Source: an uncultured Muribaculaceae bacterium
GTDB lineage: Bacteria; Bacteroidota; Bacteroidia; Bacteroidales; Muribaculaceae
Assembly: GCA_934636465.1 (NCBI GenBank)
Contig: CAKUAR010000004.1
Span: 1 to 64,000 of the forward strand
Reading direction: 5' to 3'
Length of the DNA: 64,000 nucleotides
Shown here: positions 17,261 to 26,009 of the stretch, one piece after another
Layout: each line of letters starts with the position of its first letter
Numbering within the stretch: position 1 is the stretch's first letter
Notes under the pieces: generated by a model
Database searches by the model: none
What the model was told of the DNA's origin: nothing
What the model saw: only the letters and a program-made list of their open reading frames with translations
Made by a program: the position numbers and the translations under genes

Positions 17261-19222
17261 TTATCGCACGGCAATTTTCACGGCAGTGCTGCCGGTCTTC
17301 ACCACATACACGCCTCTTGCCAACACCACTCTGCCACCGCGCGTGGCAGCAACAGTCCGCCCCATGGCGTCAAACACCGTTACGGCAACGCCGTCTTTCA
17401 CCGTCAGCACATTTCCTTTAAGCACAAACGCATCGTCGGCCACAACTCCATTCACTCCAGCGCCATTCACCGTCACTGCAAGCTCCGGCGAATACCCCGA
17501 CTTCATTCCGTCTGGATACACCGACTTCACACGCCACCTGTATGTTGCGCCTTTCTGCACTCTGGTCACCACAACACACGTGTCGGTTATGTGTTCTATC
17601 AGACGGTCAAATCCGTCGTCGCCAAGCACATTCACCGCATATTCCGATGCCTCGGCACATGGGTGCCACGACACGGTGAATGTGGAGTCGGTTGACTCCG
17701 CATTTGGGTTTTGAACAGGCACTTCCACCTTTCTGCAATATTTAAATGTAACTATGCCGTCAGTCTCGTCAATGCAAGTTATCGGCTTGCCCATTTTGTG
17801 TCCATCGTTCAGTTTTGCCGCCGGGGTCGTGTTGTCAGTCAGTTGCGTGTTAGAGCCGCCATTGGGGTAAAGGTCACCTTTCAGTGTCGAGGTCGACAGC
17901 TTGTTGTCGGCAGGCACAATCGTCATGTTGGGCCGGCTGCTACTTGAGTTCACCGTGTTGTCAGCCCATGCCGTCGAGTCATAGTCCACATGAGTCACCA
18001 TCATGCCGTGCGCTGGCAAATATGTGTCCCAGCCCACCTGCTGCTTGTTCTCAAGCAAATAATACTCATTGGCATTATATGGGCTTTGCACCCTGTAAGC
18101 TTTGCCACCAGACGACAGCGTGCTCATCTCGCATGTGGCGTTGGCCTCTGGCTCGTCAATGTCGAGCCAGCCCATAAACCACCGCTCGTAAGCCGTGTAG
18201 TTGCACGGTGTTTTGCTGTCGTTGTTATAGTTGCCGTAGTCCATCACACTCCACACGTCCATGCAGAAATTGCTGGAATAATAAAAATCAGGCAGACCCA
18301 GGCAATGCGAAAACTCATGGCAGAAAGTGCCCACGCCACACACGCTGCCGTCAGAGTCAAGCTCGTTTGTGCAGCCGTATGAGTCAATTTTCACACCGTC
18401 AAGCGTCAGCGGCTCGCCGTTTGCGTCGGTCAGAGTCCACTGGTGTGGCCAAATCGTGTTTTTTATGCCCGAAGTTGCCTCTCCTTTCCACGCATATATC
18501 ACAAACACTTGGTCCACATATCCGTCGTGGTCATAGTCATAGTCGGCAAAATTAACCAAACCGTCAACCTTTTTGCATGCTTCCACCACCATTTCGCCTG
18601 GATATTTGTCGTCGCCATACCTGTCGTTCTGGCCGTAATACGAGTATTTCTTATCCATTTTCACCGGTCCCAAAACCACAAATGTCGGTTGGTATTTTCC
18701 AGACGACTGCTCCAAGAAGTAGTTTCTCGCGCTCCAAGTGTCGGTGTTGAGCTGTGCCTCGTAGGTGGCTTTTGGGTCGCTCATTGAGAAATCCTTGTCG
18801 TCAAACGACACAAGCAGCACGAGCACCTTTTGCTCACCAATCGCAGCCTTTCTGCGCGCCGCCTTTTTTGCCGCGCTTGCTGCTCGTCTGCCGCCGTTGC
18901 TCACTGCCACAGGTTGCAGCATAGTGTTGCTTTGCGCCACAAACAGCGCCTCATCGGCCTTGCGGCTGCCTTTGTCGTGTGCAAGCACATTGCTCTGCGC
19001 ATAACAAAAATCGCCATTGCTGCGCTGCTCCACCACCAGATTGTCGTCGGTCGTGTAGTAATGACGTCGCTCGTCGCCGTTAAGCATCACTTTCAGCACC
19101 GAGCCGTCGCTCTGCTTAAAATAGTGCGGCACAAGCAAAGCCCTCACTGCGCCGGCTTCCTGCCACACACACATCATGGCAACTGCTGCCACCAATATCC
19201 TTATTATGTTGCCGTATCTCAT
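17261..19222 (-). CDS. Secreted M6 family metalloprotease with a sorting-like C-terminus
   Basis: 653 aa from the ATG at 19222 (MRYGNIIRILVAAVAMMC...EAGA, signal peptide). The longer open frame up to 19360 lacks export features at its start. The zinc motif HEFSHCLGLPD at residues 302-312 fits HExxHxxGxxD of the M6 (immune inhibitor A / InhA-like) metalloproteases. The region before it, YDYDHDGYVDQVFVIYAWKGE, is also typical for M6. After the catalytic part comes an Fn3-like region (FTVSWHPCAEASEYAVNV...YRWRVKSVYPDGMKSGYS) and a tail VTVFDAMGRTVAAT...GVYVVKTGSTAVKIAV. It is probably a surface or secreted protease acting on extracellular protein. Confidence 0.88.
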   Translation of the reverse strand: MRYGNIIRILVAAVAMMCVWQEAGAVRALLVPHYFKQSDGSVLKVMLNGDERRHYYTTDDNLVVEQRSNGDFCYAQSNVLAHDKGSRKADEALFVAQSNTMLQPVAVSNGGRRAASAAKKAARRKAAIGEQKVLVLLVSFDDKDFSMSDPKATYEAQLNTDTWSARNYFLEQSSGKYQPTFVVLGPVKMDKKYSYYGQNDRYGDDKYPGEMVVEACKKVDGLVNFADYDYDHDGYVDQVFVIYAWKGEATSGIKNTIWPHQWTLTDANGEPLTLDGVKIDSYGCTNELDSDGSVCGVGTFCHEFSHCLGLPDFYYSSNFCMDVWSVMDYGNYNNDSKTPCNYTAYERWFMGWLDIDEPEANATCEMSTLSSGGKAYRVQSPYNANEYYLLENKQQVGWDTYLPAHGMMVTHVDYDSTAWADNTVNSSSSRPNMTIVPADNKLSTSTLKGDLYPNGGSNTQLTDNTTPAAKLNDGHKMGKPITCIDETDGIVTFKYCRKVEVPVQNPNAESTDSTFTVSWHPCAEASEYAVNVLGDDGFDRLIEHITDTCVVVTRVQKGATYRWRVKSVYPDGMKSGYSPELAVTVNGAGVNGVVADDAFVLKGNVLTVKDGVAVTVFDAMGRTVAATRGGRVVLARGVYVVKTGSTAVKIAVR

Positions 19223-19335
19223 ATTTCCAGTCTTATTTGTCACCCAGCTTGCTTGCCCGGGCGTTGTTTGCGTTAAAGAATTCTTGCTGCAAAAATAGTT
19301 CTCTTTTCCCAACTTCACAACACCGCCAGTTTCTT

Positions 19336-20574
19336 CTAATGTTTCAGTGTGTTGAAACATTCCATCAGAGCGTCGCTCAGCAGCATGCCCTGCAACTCAT
19401 AGCCACTCTCAGTGCAGTGCACATGGTCGCCGCTTTTCATCAAGCCGTTTGCCACCCACTTTGTGGCAGCACCGCTGCCTCCAGCCACGGCATACATGTC
19501 CCACACCACCATTTTGTGCCGGCGGCCATAGTCAATTATCGCCTCTCTCACGCGAGCCAAGCCTGGCGCCGGCGCATAGCTCGACACACGGCGTCTCACC
19601 GTTCTGTATTTTCTGCGCCTGACTTTCACCCGAGTTGTCGTCGTGCGCCACTGCCGGCGGTGAAACTCCATGGGCGTGGTCAGCACTATCTGCACCTCTG
19701 GGTTAGCCCGTCTTATGCGCTTCACCATCTGGTCAATGTCCTGCTCTATTCCGCTGCCGCTGCCCACAGCCTCGTTTGTGCCAAGCGACAATATCACCAA
19801 GTCTGGTGCCAACGCCTTCAGTTGCTCCCCGAAATTTTCTATTTCAAGATACATTCCGTATGTAGCCCCATTGTTGCCTATCGACGACACCACCACTCCG
19901 GCATTGTCATTTGTCAGCACCGCGCCATATAGTGCGCCGGCAGCCGGCACTTGCATAAAAACGTAATCACTGGCCTTGGGCAGGTCATACGCTGTGGCAA
20001 AACGAGTCACCTCACGGCCAAACAGCACCTCATCGCCCACTTTTGCCGTTTTATAGCCACCGTCACCAGAGTGCAGTATCGTCACATGGTTAAATGTGCC
20101 TCCCCCCTTGTCAGTTATGTCTATATCCACATGACTGCTGTCAAATGCCACCGCCAAACCGGTCACGCCCGGTTTCACGCCAAACGGTCTGTGTCCTCCA
20201 AGCCGGCTTCGCCGTGAGGCATGCACACTTGCCCTCAACTCATAGTTGTCGGGGGCGTTTGTCCCCACAAGCCTATACACACCTATACAGCCGCGTCCAC
20301 CGTCGCCATAGCGGCTTTGCAGCCGTTGACGCACACGCGCTGTGGCTATGTCAGGCTGGGTGTGCGAGTCGCCTATCTGCACCACGTTCACCTTTGCCCC
20401 GGTTGTGCCTTTGCCAAGCTGTGCCAACTTCTGCCGCAAGCCACTCCAGTCTGCGCCATTAAGCTCTATGTGATTCAGACTGCTGTTAACAAACGACAGT
20501 GCCTGACCGTTTGATTTCGGGCAAATTATGCCGAGCAAACATGCTGCTATTATAATGCGGAATTTCAATTTCAT
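19336..20574 (-). CDS. Secreted SGNH/GDSL-type hydrolase (esterase)
   Basis: 412 aa from the ATG at 20574 (MKLKFRIIIAACLLGIICPKSNGQA signal). SGNH blocks: block I VVQIGDSHTQ with the nucleophile Ser, block III LVILSLGTNEAVG, and block V DHVHCTESGY with the Asp-x-x-His pair. Between block I and III is a beta-rich insertion (about residues 130-260), as in peptidoglycan or polysaccharide O-acetylesterases of this fold. Family knowledge: removes acetyl groups from glycans; substrate is unknown. A promoter is right upstream at 20581. The upstream 52 codons open in frame lack export features. Confidence 0.85.
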   Translation of the reverse strand: MKLKFRIIIAACLLGIICPKSNGQALSFVNSSLNHIELNGADWSGLRQKLAQLGKGTTGAKVNVVQIGDSHTQPDIATARVRQRLQSRYGDGGRGCIGVYRLVGTNAPDNYELRASVHASRRSRLGGHRPFGVKPGVTGLAVAFDSSHVDIDITDKGGGTFNHVTILHSGDGGYKTAKVGDEVLFGREVTRFATAYDLPKASDYVFMQVPAAGALYGAVLTNDNAGVVVSSIGNNGATYGMYLEIENFGEQLKALAPDLVILSLGTNEAVGSGSGIEQDIDQMVKRIRRANPEVQIVLTTPMEFHRRQWRTTTTRVKVRRRKYRTVRRRVSSYAPAPGLARVREAIIDYGRRHKMVVWDMYAVAGGSGAATKWVANGLMKSGDHVHCTESGYELQGMLLSDALMECFNTLKH

Positions 20575-20580
20575 TTGCCA

Positions 20581-20613
20581 CAAAATTACACATATTCCAC
20601 CAATGCGCCCCAA
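20581..20613 (-). promoter_or_regulatory. Promoter of the SGNH hydrolase gene
   Basis: Minus strand TTG (complement of 20611-20613), 22 bp, TAATTTTG (complement of 20581-20588). Its place directly before 20574 supports the shorter start. Confidence 0.5.
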
Positions 20614-20754
20614 CGGCACGCTGTCGTTTAGCTTTTTTAACCAGCAGGCCCACTCTCGGCGTTTCACAGCCCAGTGCCCACAAATCAGTGGCGGCAGACA
20701 AGCTTTTCGCCGTCTGCCGCCGCCATGCAAATCATTATTTTAAACCAATCTTGT

Positions 20755-22977
20755 TTACTTCAGTTTCAGTGTGTGCAAGCCTTCACCCACTTTCACCATG
20801 CAGCGAGTGCCGTCTTCCACAGCTTTCAGCGTCTTGCTTCTGCCGTCAAGCTCATATCCGCCGGCTGCAGCTGGCACCACCAAGTTTGCCTTAGTTCCCT
20901 TTGGCACTCTCACCGTCAGCTTATAGCCGTTCTCGCTGTTCACGTCAACGGTTATGTTGCCATATTCTGTTGGCACAGTTGCACTCACACGCTTCAAGTC
21001 GCACATTTCAGGGCGTACTTGGAATTCCTTGAAACCAGGCTTCACAGGAGCCACTCCGGCTATATATTTCGACATTATTATCAGTGGGCCACCACTCCAA
21101 GCGTGGTTATAAGTTCCATTAAACTCTGCGCCTTTGCCCATTCCGAAGATTTCCCACAGCGTGGTGTATTTGCTCTTTATCATAGGCATGTAGCGGTCAA
21201 GCATACGCTTCTTTGCCTCTTTCACATATCCCATTTCGCACATGGCCTCAAGCACGTAGCGCTCCATATATGGGCTTGCGAAATATGTCTTCATCAAGAA
21301 ATCCTTTATCCACTCATACTCGCTCTTTGGAGCCACTCCGGCAAGCACTGCCAAGGCTTGCACGCGGTCGTCGGTGCTGTCGTTATAGTTTGTGTTGCGA
21401 TAGCCTGCGCCAGTCCAGAATTTCTCGTGGAAAGCCTTCTTTATGCTTGCGCTTCTATTCAATGCCCATTCTGCCTCGTCTTTATGGCCGAGCAAATTGG
21501 CTTGTTTGGCATAGTTGTCGCACGTTATGGCATACCACAGCTGACACATGCTCTGCATGTCCTGGTGATAGCCCCAGTCACCCCAGTCCCATGCTCCCGG
21601 GCGGTAGGTCACCAAGCCGTCGTCTTGCATCACCCATTTGTGCATATATCGCTTGTTGGCTGGAAATATGTGCTCTATTGTAGCTTTGTCGCCGCTGCCC
21701 ATATAGTAGTTCCAGTCGCCCAAACCAATGAAAGCCATTGTTTGCATAGGCAACTCCCTGTCCCAGTTTCCTGCTGGCACCGGGGCATACATCACGCTGT
21801 CCGGCTTCTGCCAGTCTGCCATTTCCCATGCGCATTTACGAGTGAGCAAACTCGCACTTGGCGACAGCGAGTAGAATGTCTCCACCATCTCGTTCGACAC
21901 GTCGCCTATCCATTGTGCACGCTCGCGGTCAGGGCAGTCCATATAGCTGTCACGCATTGTTATGTATAGCGTGCGCTGCGATTTGGTCCACAGAGAGTTC
22001 ATGTCGGCATTGTCACAACTGAACTTACCGGTAAACTCGCAGTCATACCCGGTTTCTCTATAGCCCAAGTCTATCACTTCCACGCCTTCCGGTATCGTGT
22101 ATATCACGTCATGACCGTTCATCCAGCCAAAGTTTTCATATTCTTGCACGCCGTCTTTGGTCACATATTCGGCAAACACGTTCGTTGTACCACCGCCCAT
22201 GTAGTCGTCAGTGCGCATGTCAATCACCTTGCCGGCAGAAGCTTTCACCTTCAAATAAGGCGTCACTTGTGCATTATAAGGCATTGCGCATATCACCTTG
22301 TTGCCCTCACGGCGCTGCGACAGGTAGTGCTTCATGCCATAGTCTTTCCATTGGCCTATCGGACGCTCCACCAGAGCATTCCAGTCAGCCGACTTCAAGT
22401 CTATTTCGCCAGCATTCTCCCACGACGAATCGTCATAACCCACGGTATAGAAGTTGCTTATGTCCTTTTGAGCGTTGAAGCCGATGTTAGACTCTGGCAA
22501 ACGGTAGTTTGGCAGCTCTCCTGCTGGAGTGTAATATGCCGGGTGCATCTTGGTTTTCCAAGTTCCGTCGCCCACATAGTGCTTGCCGCCCACGGTCATG
22601 TCGAAATAGAGTCCTGCTGTGCCCGAACTGCGGTGGCTGAAGCCCTGGCGGCCATAGTACCACACGAGCACGGCTATCGTGTTCTCGCCTTTCTTCAAGT
22701 GTTTGAGTTTCACGTTGTCCACGTATGTGTCTGTGTGGTTCGGACCTCTTTTAAGTCCTCCCTCAAACACCTCGAGTTCACCGTTCACCCACAGCCAATA
22801 TTTCGAGTCGGCTGCAATTTTCACAAAGTTTTTTGCCGGGTCGCCCGTCACGTTCACCACCTTTCTGAATATTATCCACTGGTTGGTGTCGGCAGGCGCG
22901 GAGTTTCTGATTACGTTCACGGCATCGGCCATAACGCACATCAGCAGCATCGCTGCCACAAAAGCTATTTTTTTCAT
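20755..22977 (-). CDS. Predicted alpha-L-rhamnosidase, GH78-type (six-hairpin) glycosidase
   Basis: 740 aa with signal peptide MKKIAFVAAMLLMCVMADA. An N-terminal beta-sandwich (ILWV-like KYWLWVNGELEVFEGG, then NTIAVLVWYYG) is followed by the (alpha/alpha)6 catalytic part with the GH78 signature YMDCPDRERAQWIGD and the second active-site region YTTLWEIFGMGKGAEFNGTY, and a C-terminal beta domain ending GEGLHTLKLK. Family knowledge: inverting release of L-rhamnose from plant glycans or glycosides. At 740 aa it is shorter than the second GH78 at 46201, and the two sequences clearly differ. Monocistronic; no SusCD neighbours. Confidence 0.85.
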   Translation of the reverse strand: MKKIAFVAAMLLMCVMADAVNVIRNSAPADTNQWIIFRKVVNVTGDPAKNFVKIAADSKYWLWVNGELEVFEGGLKRGPNHTDTYVDNVKLKHLKKGENTIAVLVWYYGRQGFSHRSSGTAGLYFDMTVGGKHYVGDGTWKTKMHPAYYTPAGELPNYRLPESNIGFNAQKDISNFYTVGYDDSSWENAGEIDLKSADWNALVERPIGQWKDYGMKHYLSQRREGNKVICAMPYNAQVTPYLKVKASAGKVIDMRTDDYMGGGTTNVFAEYVTKDGVQEYENFGWMNGHDVIYTIPEGVEVIDLGYRETGYDCEFTGKFSCDNADMNSLWTKSQRTLYITMRDSYMDCPDRERAQWIGDVSNEMVETFYSLSPSASLLTRKCAWEMADWQKPDSVMYAPVPAGNWDRELPMQTMAFIGLGDWNYYMGSGDKATIEHIFPANKRYMHKWVMQDDGLVTYRPGAWDWGDWGYHQDMQSMCQLWYAITCDNYAKQANLLGHKDEAEWALNRSASIKKAFHEKFWTGAGYRNTNYNDSTDDRVQALAVLAGVAPKSEYEWIKDFLMKTYFASPYMERYVLEAMCEMGYVKEAKKRMLDRYMPMIKSKYTTLWEIFGMGKGAEFNGTYNHAWSGGPLIIMSKYIAGVAPVKPGFKEFQVRPEMCDLKRVSATVPTEYGNITVDVNSENGYKLTVRVPKGTKANLVVPAAAGGYELDGRSKTLKAVEDGTRCMVKVGEGLHTLKLK

Positions 22978-23162
22978 CTTTTAATTATTATGTTTTTATT
23001 TTTCAATTTATGTCCATTTTGGCACAGTCAGTTCTCTTACAAAGAGAATGCAAATCGAGTTGCAAAACGCCAGCTTGCTTGAATGTTTTGTCGAGATGCA
23101 GCTTATCTTCTTCAAAGATAATACAAATCACGCTTACAGCCTCACGTTTCGCGCTAAAAAAA

Positions 23163-23204
23163 GCAATGCGGAACGCGCCTTTCTGTCAGCTCATTCCGCA
23201 TTGC
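23163..23204 (-). terminator. Terminator of the small beta-barrel gene
   Basis: Perfect 11-bp stem gcaatgcggaa with complement, and a run of T on the minus strand directly after it. It lies 32 bp past the stop at 23236. Confidence 0.85.
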
Positions 23205-23235
23205 ATCACTTATTCAAAAATCACAATTATGGTGT

Positions 23236-23718
23236 TCAGAACTTATACACCACGCCCACGCCAAACACGGCTTGGTCGTAGTCGCTCACAAGCGAATATT
23301 TAATTTCTGCGTTCAGTCCCAGGTTCGAAGTCACCATATATTCGCAGCCGCCACCCAGGTTAATGCCAAATTTGCCGTCACTCTTGTGGCCACCAAGTGG
23401 GCCGTGCGAATACACCGGGCTCACATAAGTCAATCCGCTCAATGGATACACAGAGAACGATGGTGCCACATGAAACAGATAGTGAGCGTTCAAATTCAAT
23501 TCCCACATATGGAAGTTGTCGTTCTCAAAAAAGTAGTTAAACGATGTTTCTGCTCTCCAGTTGTCTGTAATGCCTACTTGAAACTTGGCTCCTATACCCA
23601 CATTTTCAACTTCAGTTCCATAAACCAAATTACCGCCAAGCCCAATTCGCCCAGCCTGAGCAAAAGCAGAGCCTATGCCCAACGCTGCAACACATAATAA
23701 TGCAAATAACTTTTTCAT
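23236..23718 (-). CDS. Small outer-membrane beta-barrel protein
   Basis: 160 aa: signal peptide MKKLFALLCVAALGIGSAFAQA, then alternating beta-strands (RIGLGGNLVYGTE, IGAKFQVGITDNWRAETSFNYFF, WELNLNAHYLFHV) ending LVSDYDQAVFGVGVVYKF with the terminal Phe that marks outer-membrane barrels. The size allows an 8-stranded barrel of the OmpW/OmpX or PF13505 type. A good promoter is about 125 bp upstream. No pathway can be inferred from neighbours. Confidence 0.85.
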   Translation of the reverse strand: MKKLFALLCVAALGIGSAFAQAGRIGLGGNLVYGTEVENVGIGAKFQVGITDNWRAETSFNYFFENDNFHMWELNLNAHYLFHVAPSFSVYPLSGLTYVSPVYSHGPLGGHKSDGKFGINLGGGCEYMVTSNLGLNAEIKYSLVSDYDQAVFGVGVVYKF

Positions 23719-23843
23719 GTTTTTCTAAATATTTATGCAGTTCCGCTCACCAGAACAGCGGTTTTTCCAATTTTCATTACGTGATGTGTGAGCTTCGTTT
23801 TTGTTTACATCACATTGTTTCTCTTTTACTGAAATCAGAGTCG

Positions 23844-23873
23844 CAAAATTACAAAGTTTTTCAAATCTTGCAA
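23844..23873 (-). promoter_or_regulatory. Promoter of the small beta-barrel gene
   Basis: Minus strand TTG (complement of 23871-23873), 19 bp, TAATTTTG (complement of 23844-23851). Confidence 0.65.
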
Positions 23874-24130
23874 CCCATTAAACATTTTTTATGACACACC
23901 GCCACCCCGTTGCACACATCGTGCCATCTCCCATTGTCAGCACGATTTCATCACACTTTTTTACAAAGTTTCACATCAAACTTGCGTTTTAAAACAATTA
24001 TCACTTTCAAAACCCTCAAAAAGAAACAGCTACTCTGTCCTATTCTTCACATTTAATGTCTTTTTTCGGAGTTTTTCGGCTTCAGAATAAAAAAATCGCC
24101 TCTTTTGTAAAAATTTTGTAACAAAAATTA
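23874..24130. other. Divergent intergenic region, AT-rich
   Basis: Lies between the divergent promoters of the beta-barrel gene and glpT. No gene, tRNA or clear repeat was seen. Confidence 0.6.
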
Positions 24131-24160
24131 GTTTCGTTCTGAAAAAATATTATACATTTG
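24131..24160 (+). promoter_or_regulatory. Promoter of glpT
   Basis: TACATTTG (24153-24160) matches TAnnTTTG; a TTTC at 24132-24135 stands in the -33 position with about 17 bp spacing. Start of transcription would be near 24167, about 250 bases before the ATG. Confidence 0.6.
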
Positions 24161-24166
24161 CAAACA

Positions 24167-24419
24167 CTTGAAAGAACTAACTGACCTCGGTTAACCTTTT
24201 AAGATAAAGCATTAAAGGAATTTCAATTCCTCTAAAAACCGACCTCTCCACTTGTGGAAACGGCGGTTTCAGTGCAAAAGCCACGAGCTGGCTTGCTGGA
24301 GAAACCAATTCAAATGCTGACGGTTTATTACAAAACTTTTCGGCATTTGTTTGATTTCAAAGCAAAAACAAAGAATAAGTTCACAATTATTATAAACTTG
24401 AAACAATAAACGAAAAAAC
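24167..24419 (+). promoter_or_regulatory. Long structured leader before glpT
   Basis: About 250 bases of untranslated leader with three stem-loops: aggaatt/aattcct (24216-24231), an interrupted stem aaaccg...cggttt enclosing tcca-cttg-tgga (24236-24269), and agcca/tggct (24279-24293). It does not match a riboswitch class I recognise. It could be a regulatory RNA leader controlling the transporter. Confidence 0.35.
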
Positions 24420-25811
24420 ATGTCAAATTTCTTAACCCCTCCAGCTTTCAAAGCTGAGCAGACAGGTCCTGAGGCCGATGCCAAGTACCGTAGGCTACGT
24501 TGGCAGGTATTCATCGGAATATTTATCGGCTATGCAGGTTTCTACATTGTTCGCAAGAACTTCTCAATGGCAATTCCTGCGCTTGCCCCATTCGGTTTCG
24601 ACAAGGGCGAGCTCGGCATCGTGTTGTCCATGAACGCTATTGCTTATGGTTTCTCCAAGTTCCTCATGGCTTCTATCAGCGACCGCAGCAATGCGCGCGT
24701 GTTCTTGCCACTCGGTTTGGTGTGTGCAGCAGTTTCCATGCTGTTTATGATTGTGCCTGTACAGTGGCTTGGCGCAGAACATAAGTCTCTGGCTATTCTC
24801 CTTATGGCCGTTCTCAACTTCTTGGTAGGTTGGTTCAACGGCATGGGCTGGCCTCCGTGCGGACGTGTCATGACACACTGGTTCTCAATCAAAGAGCGTG
24901 GCACTTGGATGTCGTTCTGGAACTGCGCCCACAACGTGGGTGGTGCTCTCGTTGGCCCTATGGCCGTTTACGGAGCCATGTGGTTCGGTTCTTGGTTCTA
25001 CGGAACTCACACTGACCACTACTTCCTCATCGGCACCTACGCATTCCCTGCAGCCACTGCATTCCTCATCGCAATCGTTGCTTATTTGCTGATTCGCGAC
25101 ACACCTCAATCTTGCGGCCTTCCTTCCATCGAGAAGTGGAGCGGCAACGCCAGCAGCACCTATAGTGCCAAGGCCGAGGAAGTGCTCAGCACCAAGCAAA
25201 TCTTCAAAATCGTGCTTAGCAACAAGCTGTTGTGGTACATCGCATTTGCCAATGCCTTCGTTTACATGGTGCGCTACGGCTGCCTCGACTGGGCTCCTAC
25301 TATCCTCACCGAAAAAGGCATTGACCTCAAAGAAGCTGGTTGGGCTTACTTCGCCTATGAGATTGCCGCCATTCCTGGCACCATCATCTGCGGCTGGATA
25401 AGCGACAAAGTGTTCCACGGCCGTCGTGCCCTCCCAACCATCATCTTCATGGGCTTGCTCATTATCGCCATCGCCATCTACTGGCAATTCCTCGACAACC
25501 TCAACGTTGTTATCGGTTGCCTCATCGCCATCGGATTCCTCATCTATGGTCCTGTGATGCTCATCGGCGTTCAAGCTCTTGATTTGGCTCCAAAGAATGC
25601 TGCCGGAACAGCTGCCGGACTCACAGGCTTCATGGGCTATGTGCTCGGCACAGCCGTGCTTGCCAACATCGTTATCGGCTACGTTGCCGAAAACGCTGGT
25701 TGGGACTGGACATTTATTCTCCTCATGGTGGCTTGCCTGCTCTCTATCGTATTCATGGCACTCACCTACAAGCAGGAGCAATATCTTGTTAAGCAAAAGA
25801 GCAAAAAATAA
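24420..25811 (+). CDS. glpT: Glycerol-3-phosphate transporter, MFS/OPA family
   Basis: 463 aa with 12 hydrophobic segments and the organophosphate:phosphate antiporter hallmark GYAGFYIVRKNFSMAIPAL after an N-terminal KYRRLRWQ. Other family features: SKFLMASISDRSNARVFLPLGL and FNGMGWPPCGRVMTHWFS. Known role: inner-membrane exchange of glycerol-3-phosphate for phosphate. The downstream GDPD lipoprotein, which would make glycerol-3-phosphate, supports GlpT over other OPA members such as UhpT. It uses codons such as GCT, TCT and GTT more than its neighbours, suggesting strong expression. A hairpin follows at 25821. Confidence 0.92.
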   Translation: MSNFLTPPAFKAEQTGPEADAKYRRLRWQVFIGIFIGYAGFYIVRKNFSMAIPALAPFGFDKGELGIVLSMNAIAYGFSKFLMASISDRSNARVFLPLGLVCAAVSMLFMIVPVQWLGAEHKSLAILLMAVLNFLVGWFNGMGWPPCGRVMTHWFSIKERGTWMSFWNCAHNVGGALVGPMAVYGAMWFGSWFYGTHTDHYFLIGTYAFPAATAFLIAIVAYLLIRDTPQSCGLPSIEKWSGNASSTYSAKAEEVLSTKQIFKIVLSNKLLWYIAFANAFVYMVRYGCLDWAPTILTEKGIDLKEAGWAYFAYEIAAIPGTIICGWISDKVFHGRRALPTIIFMGLLIIAIAIYWQFLDNLNVVIGCLIAIGFLIYGPVMLIGVQALDLAPKNAAGTAAGLTGFMGYVLGTAVLANIVIGYVAENAGWDWTFILLMVACLLSIVFMALTYKQEQYLVKQKSKK

Positions 25812-25820
25812 TCTATTCCC

Positions 25821-25865
25821 AAAAGCTATGTCCGCCGCACCTCGTGAGTGACGGACATAGTTTTC
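25821..25865 (+). terminator. Hairpin terminator or attenuator after glpT
   Basis: Stem ctatgtccg/cggacatag followed by TTTTC. No promoter is clear before the next gene at 26010, so this may only reduce read-through inside the operon. Confidence 0.65.
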
Positions 25866-26009
25866 AAAACTCTCATACAACAACAAACGAAAAAGGATTA
25901 ATGCAACATCATTCTGCCGCACTGGCCACAAAAAAGCCAATAGCCGGCTGTGGCAACGGTGATGCTTCCCTTATAGACAATTATTCATTACAAATCAAAT
26001 TTTAAACTT

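Noticed and set aside
20674..21969. 431-codon open frame on the plus strand opposite the GH78 gene
   Set aside because: Antisense shadow of the rhamnosidase; Cys/His/Ser-rich translation without any family pattern, no promoter.
22111..23082. 323-codon plus-strand frame opposite the 5' half of the rhamnosidase
   Set aside because: No signal, domain or promoter; runs over the real start of the GH78 gene.
24269..24514. 81-codon minus-strand frame in the glpT leader
   Set aside because: Overlaps the glpT start and leader, no promoter or homology pattern.
24885..25940. 351-codon minus-strand frame opposite glpT
   Set aside because: His/Glu-rich low-information translation over a clear transporter gene; codon bias artefact.
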